In this document: positions 60,378-64,000 of the stretch, piece by piece
How the letters are laid out: the number at the start of each line of letters is the position of its first letter
Position numbering within the stretch: the stretch's first letter is position 1
From: Crystallibacter degradans
Lineage (GTDB): Bacteria > Actinomycetota > Actinomycetes > Actinomycetales > Micrococcaceae
Reading direction: 5' to 3'
NCBI RefSeq assembly: GCF_012952295.1
Contig: NZ_JABBCH010000001.1
Location: 372,001 to 436,000, forward strand
DNA length: 64,000 nucleotides
Notes under the pieces: generated by a model
Database searches by the model: none
Seen by the model: only the letters and a program-made list of their open reading frames with translations
Told to the model about the DNA's origin: nothing
Translations under genes and position numbers: made by a program

Positions 60378-60992
60378 ATGAAACGCTTTACCGCTCTTTC
60401 GGCGACCGCCGTTGCCGCTGCCCTTTTCCTGGCCGGCTGCGGCTCGGACACTGGTTCGAATACCACCAATGAATCCACGGGCATGGACCACAGCACCATG
60501 TCCCGCTCCCCCGCCCCTGCCTCTTCTGACGCTCGCGGCAGCCACAACAGCGCCGACGCGATGTTCGCGCAGATGATGATCCCCCACCACGAACAAGCCG
60601 TGCAGATGAGCGACATCATGCTCGCCAAAGACAGTCTCGATCCGCAGATCACCCAATTGGCAGAAGACATCAAGGCTGCGCAAGGCCCGGAAATCGAGAA
60701 AATGACGGGCTGGCTACAGAGCTGGGACGAACCGATGGAGATGTCCGGCGACCATGCCATGGAAGGCATGCTGAGCCCCGACGACCTCGCCGCGCTTGAG
60801 GCGGCCCCCGGCGATGAGGCAGCCCGGATGTTCCTGACCCAGATGATCGAGCACCACGAGGGCGCCATCGCCATGGCCGAAGAGGAAGCCGCCAACGGGC
60901 AAGACCCGGACGCCGTCGCCCTGGCGGAAACCATTGTGGCGGACCAGAAAGCGGAAATTGAGAAGATGAACAACCTTCTCGCGGCGCTGTAG
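60378..60992 (+). CDS. DUF305 lipoprotein
   Basis: A 204-residue exported lipoprotein with lipobox LFLAGC near residue 21. Two DUF305 helical units follow: MFAQMMIPHHEQAVQMSDIML and MFLTQMIEHHEGAIAMAEEEA, each with the HHxxA histidine pair. A Met/His-rich start of the mature chain (GMDHSTMS) fits copper or silver binding. DUF305 proteins often sit in copper-resistance loci, as here. ATG 60378 has GAAGGAA upstream; the longer upstream frame overlaps the DUF6153 gene and is spurious. Confidence 0.9.
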   Translation: MKRFTALSATAVAAALFLAGCGSDTGSNTTNESTGMDHSTMSRSPAPASSDARGSHNSADAMFAQMMIPHHEQAVQMSDIMLAKDSLDPQITQLAEDIKAAQGPEIEKMTGWLQSWDEPMEMSGDHAMEGMLSPDDLAALEAAPGDEAARMFLTQMIEHHEGAIAMAEEEAANGQDPDAVALAETIVADQKAEIEKMNNLLAAL

Positions 60993-61006
60993 CTGGCCTA
61001 TACCCG

Positions 61007-61038
61007 CGGCGGCGGTTGCAGTCATGGCCGCCGCCGCT
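61007..61038 (+). terminator. GC-rich hairpin after the DUF305 gene
   Basis: GCGGCGGCGG (61007-61016) pairs perfectly with CCGCCGCCGC (61029-61038) across a 12-base loop. No T-run follows, so termination strength is uncertain. Confidence 0.5.
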
Positions 61039-61076
61039 CGGCAGCGCACCCCAAAATGCCGCGACGCCGGGAGCAC

Positions 61077-61478
61077 TCAGAGCATCAGCATGACGATGAT
61101 CCCGGCAACGAAGGCCGCGACGCCGACAGCGGTGAGGATCTTGCCCAACAGCAGCAGTATGGTCCCGCGCTCCGGCGGCGGCGTGGTCCGATAGGTCATC
61201 GGCCGGTGGGCGTCGTAATAGATCAGCACGTCGGATCCGGGCACCACGCTGCGCTCCTGTTCGACGGGCAGCCTGGCCTGCAGAAAGCCATGCTGCGTGT
61301 CGAACCAGCGGAAACCGGTTCCCTCGCCGTCCATGAAGACCACGCCGTCCGCGCTGCGCCACTTCACGCCCGAGTGCCGGACAATCCAACCGGCCAGCAG
61401 GAGCAGCAGCCCGGGCACCAGCCCCACCCAGGTCAAAATTTCGGTGATCAGACCGATGGATTCCAAAGCGCTGGGCAT
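61077..61478 (-). CDS. DUF3592-like membrane protein
   Basis: A 133-residue protein with one helix at each end (LVPGLLLLLAGWIVR and ILLLLGKILTAVGVAAFVAGIIVMLML) and an extracytoplasmic-type beta segment between them (WRSADGVVFMDGEGTGFRWFDTQ, VVPGSDVLIYYDAHRP). This matches DUF3592 proteins, whose function is unknown. ATG 61478. The 75-base gap upstream holds ACGACGGCGG (61501-61510), one arm of the recurrent motif, at the end of the next gene. Confidence 0.75.
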   Translation of the reverse strand: MPSALESIGLITEILTWVGLVPGLLLLLAGWIVRHSGVKWRSADGVVFMDGEGTGFRWFDTQHGFLQARLPVEQERSVVPGSDVLIYYDAHRPMTYRTTPPPERGTILLLLGKILTAVGVAAFVAGIIVMLML

Positions 61479-61553
61479 ACTTCCGATGTTATTCCAAAGT
61501 ACGACGGCGGGGGGGCCGGCTCCGTCACAAATCTCCCCTTGGCAGCGGGCTAC

Positions 61554-62279
61554 TCAGAGTGCCGGTCCCTGGTCCATCCGGTCCAGCTGCCCCGCGACGA
61601 AGCTCAGATGTTTCCAACCGCGCGCGGCGGCCGTAGCGGTCTGGCGGTCCACAGCCGCCCGCTTGTTCTGCAGCACGGCCAGCAGGGTGGCATCAACCAC
61701 GTCCCGCCGCAGTTCCTTGACCCAGCCTGCCCGGACGGGAGGATGGACCGGCAGCCGCAACCACTCCGTCACCACGCCACCGAGGTACATCGCCGCCAGG
61801 ATCGAGGCCACACCGATGAGCACCAGGACCAGCAGCGGAACGTTGACGCTGACTGCCAACACGGCCGGGCCGATCAGCAGCACAATCAGGAACAGCCGCA
61901 GGAACAACGCTTTGGCCAGCATGCCGGCGGTCTGCCGGCGGGCGGCCGCCGGGGCCAGGCGTCGGCTATAGATGGTGCGGGCCTTGTGCAGCCACTGCTT
62001 CGTGCTGCCCAGCTTTTCGTTGACGATCTTCTCGGCCACGGCGAGTTCCAGCGGGTTCTCGTTCCGAAGCGACACCAGCAACGCATCATCCTCGTCCGCC
62101 CAGGACTGGGTCAGCCGGTGCTCCGCGCCCGCCGCCAAATGGTGCAGCCCAAGTTGCGAGGCCTCACGGGCGATCGTTTCCGGGCTGCCGCCCCGCGGGA
62201 GCGTGTCCTGCTGCAATGCCTGGTCATGATGTTCAGTGCGGATGCCATAACGCGGCGATCCGTCCTTGAGCTGGTACAC
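61554..62279 (-). CDS. Hypothetical membrane protein
   Basis: A 241-residue protein read from GTG 62279, which has CGAGG eight bases upstream; a TTG start at 62381 would add 34 residues but has no ribosome site. The N-terminal part is soluble and charged. Two adjoining helices follow near residues 120-170 (LFLRLFLIVLLIGPAVLAVSV and LLVLVLIGVASILAAMYLGG), then a basic C-terminal domain. No family recognised; role unknown. Confidence 0.65.
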   Translation of the reverse strand: MYQLKDGSPRYGIRTEHHDQALQQDTLPRGGSPETIAREASQLGLHHLAAGAEHRLTQSWADEDDALLVSLRNENPLELAVAEKIVNEKLGSTKQWLHKARTIYSRRLAPAAARRQTAGMLAKALFLRLFLIVLLIGPAVLAVSVNVPLLVLVLIGVASILAAMYLGGVVTEWLRLPVHPPVRAGWVKELRRDVVDATLLAVLQNKRAAVDRQTATAAARGWKHLSFVAGQLDRMDQGPAL

Positions 62280-62496
62280 AGCCGTACCTCGATCCGGTAA
62301 GTTTTGGGGCAGGTCCTGAGGGCGCGGCGCCGACCGGCGGGCCCCTACTGCTGTGGATGGATTACCTAGGATACTCTCCAAAACTGGGTGGTTGAAGGTT
62401 GATCGATCAAACCCTCTACCACTATGACCCGCCGCGGCAGGGCAGGCTTGCCGCTAGACTCGGTCACATCCGCGCAGGAACGGCCAGGAGGAGACC

Positions 62497-63207
62497 ATGC
62501 AGCAGGCCAACCGCAAGCTCGGCGTACTGTTCGACGTGGACGGCACCCTGGTTGATTCGAACTATCTGCACACCATCTCGTGGTGGCACGCCTTCCGCCA
62601 GTTGGGCCGGAACGTTCCCATGGCCACCATCCACCGCGCGGTGGGCATGGGCGCGGATAAGCTGATCGCGCACCTGCTGGGCGAGGACCGGGACAAGGAC
62701 CAGGACAGCCAGGCCGAAGCCGCCCACGGCGCTGTTTTCTCCACCTATTGGCCGGCGCTGCAGGCGTTCGATGGCGCCAAGGACCTGCTGCAGCGCTGCT
62801 CCGGTTCCGGCCTCACCGTGGTGCTGGCGTCCTCGTCGAAACGGCGCGAACTGGACGTCCTCACCGCCGCCATCCACGCCGACGACGCGGTGGCCGGCAC
62901 CACGAGTTCCTCGGACGCGGAGGAGAGCAAGCCGGCGCCGGACATCTTGGCCGCTGCACTGAAAGCGGGCGGACTGCAGGCGGCGGACGCGCTCTTCGTC
63001 GGCGACGCGGTCTGGGATGTCCTCGCCGCCAGCGAACTGGGCATCCCCACCATCGGCCTGACCTGCGGTGGCACCGGCGAGGCCGAACTGCGGGACGCCG
63101 GCGCCGTCGAAATCCACACGGATCCGGCGGCACTGCTGGCGAACTTCGAGACCAGCGCCCTGGGCCGACTGGCCGCGGACGCTGCGGATGCAGACCAAAA
63201 CCGGTAA
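62497..63207 (+). CDS. HAD family hydrolase (phosphoglycolate phosphatase-like)
   Basis: A 236-residue HAD phosphatase. Motif I is LFDVDGTLVDSNYLH with the nucleophile aspartate, motif II is VLASSSKRRELD, motif III includes SKPAPDIL, and motif IV is ALFVGDAVWDVLAAS. A helical cap (about 20-80) sits between motifs I and II, so it is a subclass I enzyme of the Gph/beta-phosphoglucomutase style. ATG 62497 has AGGAGGAG. Substrate unknown. It converges with the TetR gene across an AACGACGGCGG element (63230-63240). Confidence 0.9.
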   Translation: MQQANRKLGVLFDVDGTLVDSNYLHTISWWHAFRQLGRNVPMATIHRAVGMGADKLIAHLLGEDRDKDQDSQAEAAHGAVFSTYWPALQAFDGAKDLLQRCSGSGLTVVLASSSKRRELDVLTAAIHADDAVAGTTSSSDAEESKPAPDILAAALKAGGLQAADALFVGDAVWDVLAASELGIPTIGLTCGGTGEAELRDAGAVEIHTDPAALLANFETSALGRLAADAADADQNR

Positions 63208-63229
63208 AACCAGACCACAACCCTAAAAC

Positions 63230-63247
63230 AACGACGGCGGCGCCGGG
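63230..63247. terminator. AACGACGGCGG element between convergent genes
   Basis: AACGACGGCGGCGCCGGGC lies between the HAD stop (63207) and the TetR stop (63248). It contains the GGCGCC palindrome but only one clear arm of the long hairpin seen elsewhere, so its terminator role is uncertain. Confidence 0.35.
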
Positions 63248-63967
63248 CTATTCGAGTCCCAGTAACCTGACGTGGACCTCCAGATGCTGTTCGAACAGTC
63301 CGGCCGAGTCGGTGAATGTGTTCTCCCCATACTGCCCGAAGACCTCGAAGCTGACGGCACCGAAAAGCGCGGACCAGACCATCACGCCGTGGACGACCAG
63401 CCGCTCCGGAGCAGACAAATCCAGCTCGGCGCGGATCTTGGCCAGATCGTCGGCGAGAACCGGCCGCAGCGCGCCCTGTTCCCCCTGTTCCCCCTGTTCC
63501 CCCTGCTCCCTTGGCACGATCTTCCCGGTGCGATAGGCCGTTTCGAGAATGTCCACCAGCGCCCGGATCACCCGCGTTCCGGGGCCGGTGGTGCGCTCGG
63601 CAGGGGCACGGTAGCCCGGAACAGGGCTGCCGAACAGCAGCGCGTAGCGGGACGGTTCACGGATTCCCCATCCGCGTACCGCCCGGGCCAGAGCCTTGTA
63701 CTGCATGATGAAATCCGCACCGGCGGACACGACTGCTTTATCCACCTCGTCGCCGAGCTCGCTGTAGGCGTCCACGACCAGCAGGGTCAGCAGCTCGTCG
63801 CGGCTTTTGACGTAGCGGTACACCGCGCTGGAGACGACGCCAAGATCGCGCGCCACAGCCCGCAGGGACAGCGCTGCCGCGCCCTCGACCGCCAGATGTT
63901 CCCGGCCGATCCGGATAATTTCAGTGATGGTTTGCTCTCGTGCACGCTCCCGCGGAGTACCAGCCAT
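63248..63967 (-). CDS. TetR family regulator with WHG-type C-terminal domain
   Basis: A 239-residue regulator. HTH: EIIRIGREHLAVEGAAALSLRAVARDLGVVSSAVYRYVKSRDELLTLLVVDAY. The C-terminal part with RAVRGWGIREPSRYALLFGSPVPGYRAP is the WHG-type ligand domain found in many actinobacterial TetR proteins. An EQG tripeptide run (about 151-162), coded by 9-bp tandem repeats, interrupts the domain. ATG 63967 (MAGTPRERAREQ) is preferred over the upstream TTG at 63997. It has no divergent partner inside the window, so its target is unknown. Confidence 0.9.
   Translation of the reverse strand: MAGTPRERAREQTITEIIRIGREHLAVEGAAALSLRAVARDLGVVSSAVYRYVKSRDELLTLLVVDAYSELGDEVDKAVVSAGADFIMQYKALARAVRGWGIREPSRYALLFGSPVPGYRAPAERTTGPGTRVIRALVDILETAYRTGKIVPREQGEQGEQGEQGALRPVLADDLAKIRAELDLSAPERLVVHGVMVWSALFGAVSFEVFGQYGENTFTDSAGLFEQHLEVHVRLLGLE
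63474..63509. repeat. Four 9-bp tandem repeats inside the TetR gene
   Basis: CCCTGTTCC occurs at 63474-63482, 63483-63491 and 63492-63500, with CCCTGCTCC at 63501-63509. It encodes a Glu-Gln-Gly run. Copy changes stay in frame. Confidence 0.9.
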
Positions 63968-64000
63968 GCCCTCTACCCTGCCGCCGCAAGAGAGCACTGT

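Noticed and set aside
1-64000. CRISPR arrays, tRNA or rRNA genes, insertion sequences, prophage or integrase genes
   Set aside because: No regularly spaced repeats, no cloverleaf, no transposase or integrase motif was recognised by eye; the only tandem repeats are short and mostly coding.

Overview
The window is high-GC DNA with short intergenic gaps, many 1-4 bp gene overlaps and Shine-Dalgarno sites of the AAGGAGG type. Two DUF222/HNH ('13E12-type') proteins, a Kocuria/Rhodococcus-like putrescine oxidase, a DUF6153-DUF305 pair and an MSMEG_6728-type protein all point to a chromosome of a Gram-positive actinobacterium, most likely Arthrobacter sensu lato (Micrococcaceae). This is an inference from gene content; no rRNA, tRNA, CRISPR array, IS element or phage gene was recognised.

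Layout. 0-17 kb is mixed housekeeping and stress DNA: a partial membrane protein, GNAT acetyltransferase, DUF222/HNH protein, catalase, an odd pair made of a P-loop NTPase and an ABC exporter-like protein with a degenerate nucleotide-binding domain, phosphoglycerate-mutase-like phosphatase, FMN reductase, MarR regulator with its own operator and a membrane partner, BBE-type flavoprotein, a Pyr_excise-like protein, a macrolide-phosphotransferase-like kinase, a decayed IclR gene, LapA-like protein and a lipid kinase.

17-42 kb is a polyamine/agmatine island. It contains putrescine oxidase - universal stress protein - APC permease (one operon) with a divergent TetR gene; a potDABC-type importer; Lrp - aminotransferase; TetR - amine oxidase-like flavoprotein; amidohydrolase - flavoprotein - aldehyde dehydrogenase; and N-carbamoylputrescine amidase - agmatine deiminase - APC permease, ending at a glutamate dehydrogenase-type gene. 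Together they could import putrescine and agmatine, convert agmatine to putrescine, and oxidise or transaminate putrescine toward 4-aminobutanal, GABA and then central nitrogen metabolism. The same inverted repeat (AAATGAA-N5-TTCATTT) lies in front of putrescine oxidase and in front of the agmatine operon 15.7 kb away, so the TetR at 21.2 kb probably ties the two ends together.

42-54 kb holds small stress proteins (DksA/TraR-like, AhpD-like, GNAT, pirin, USP), an aromatic hydroxylase-like flavoprotein, two large exported proteins (CAP domain plus FG-GAP-like repeats; LGFP repeats plus L,D-transpeptidase-like domain), an orphan AztD-type zinc lipoprotein behind a Zur-like box, and a second DUF222/HNH protein.

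54-61 kb is a metal and ion segment: NhaA antiporter, an 18-cysteine copper-storage-like protein, a CsoR-type operator, CopZ-like protein, a CPH-type copper ATPase, and the DUF6153-DUF305 pair. 61-64 kb ends with two membrane proteins, a HAD phosphatase and a TetR regulator.

Cross-cutting observations: an AACGACGGCGG sequence marks gene ends or intergenic hairpins at nine loci; two genes seem to start at AUC or AUU codons; one AAA ATPase is split by a single-base frameshift.
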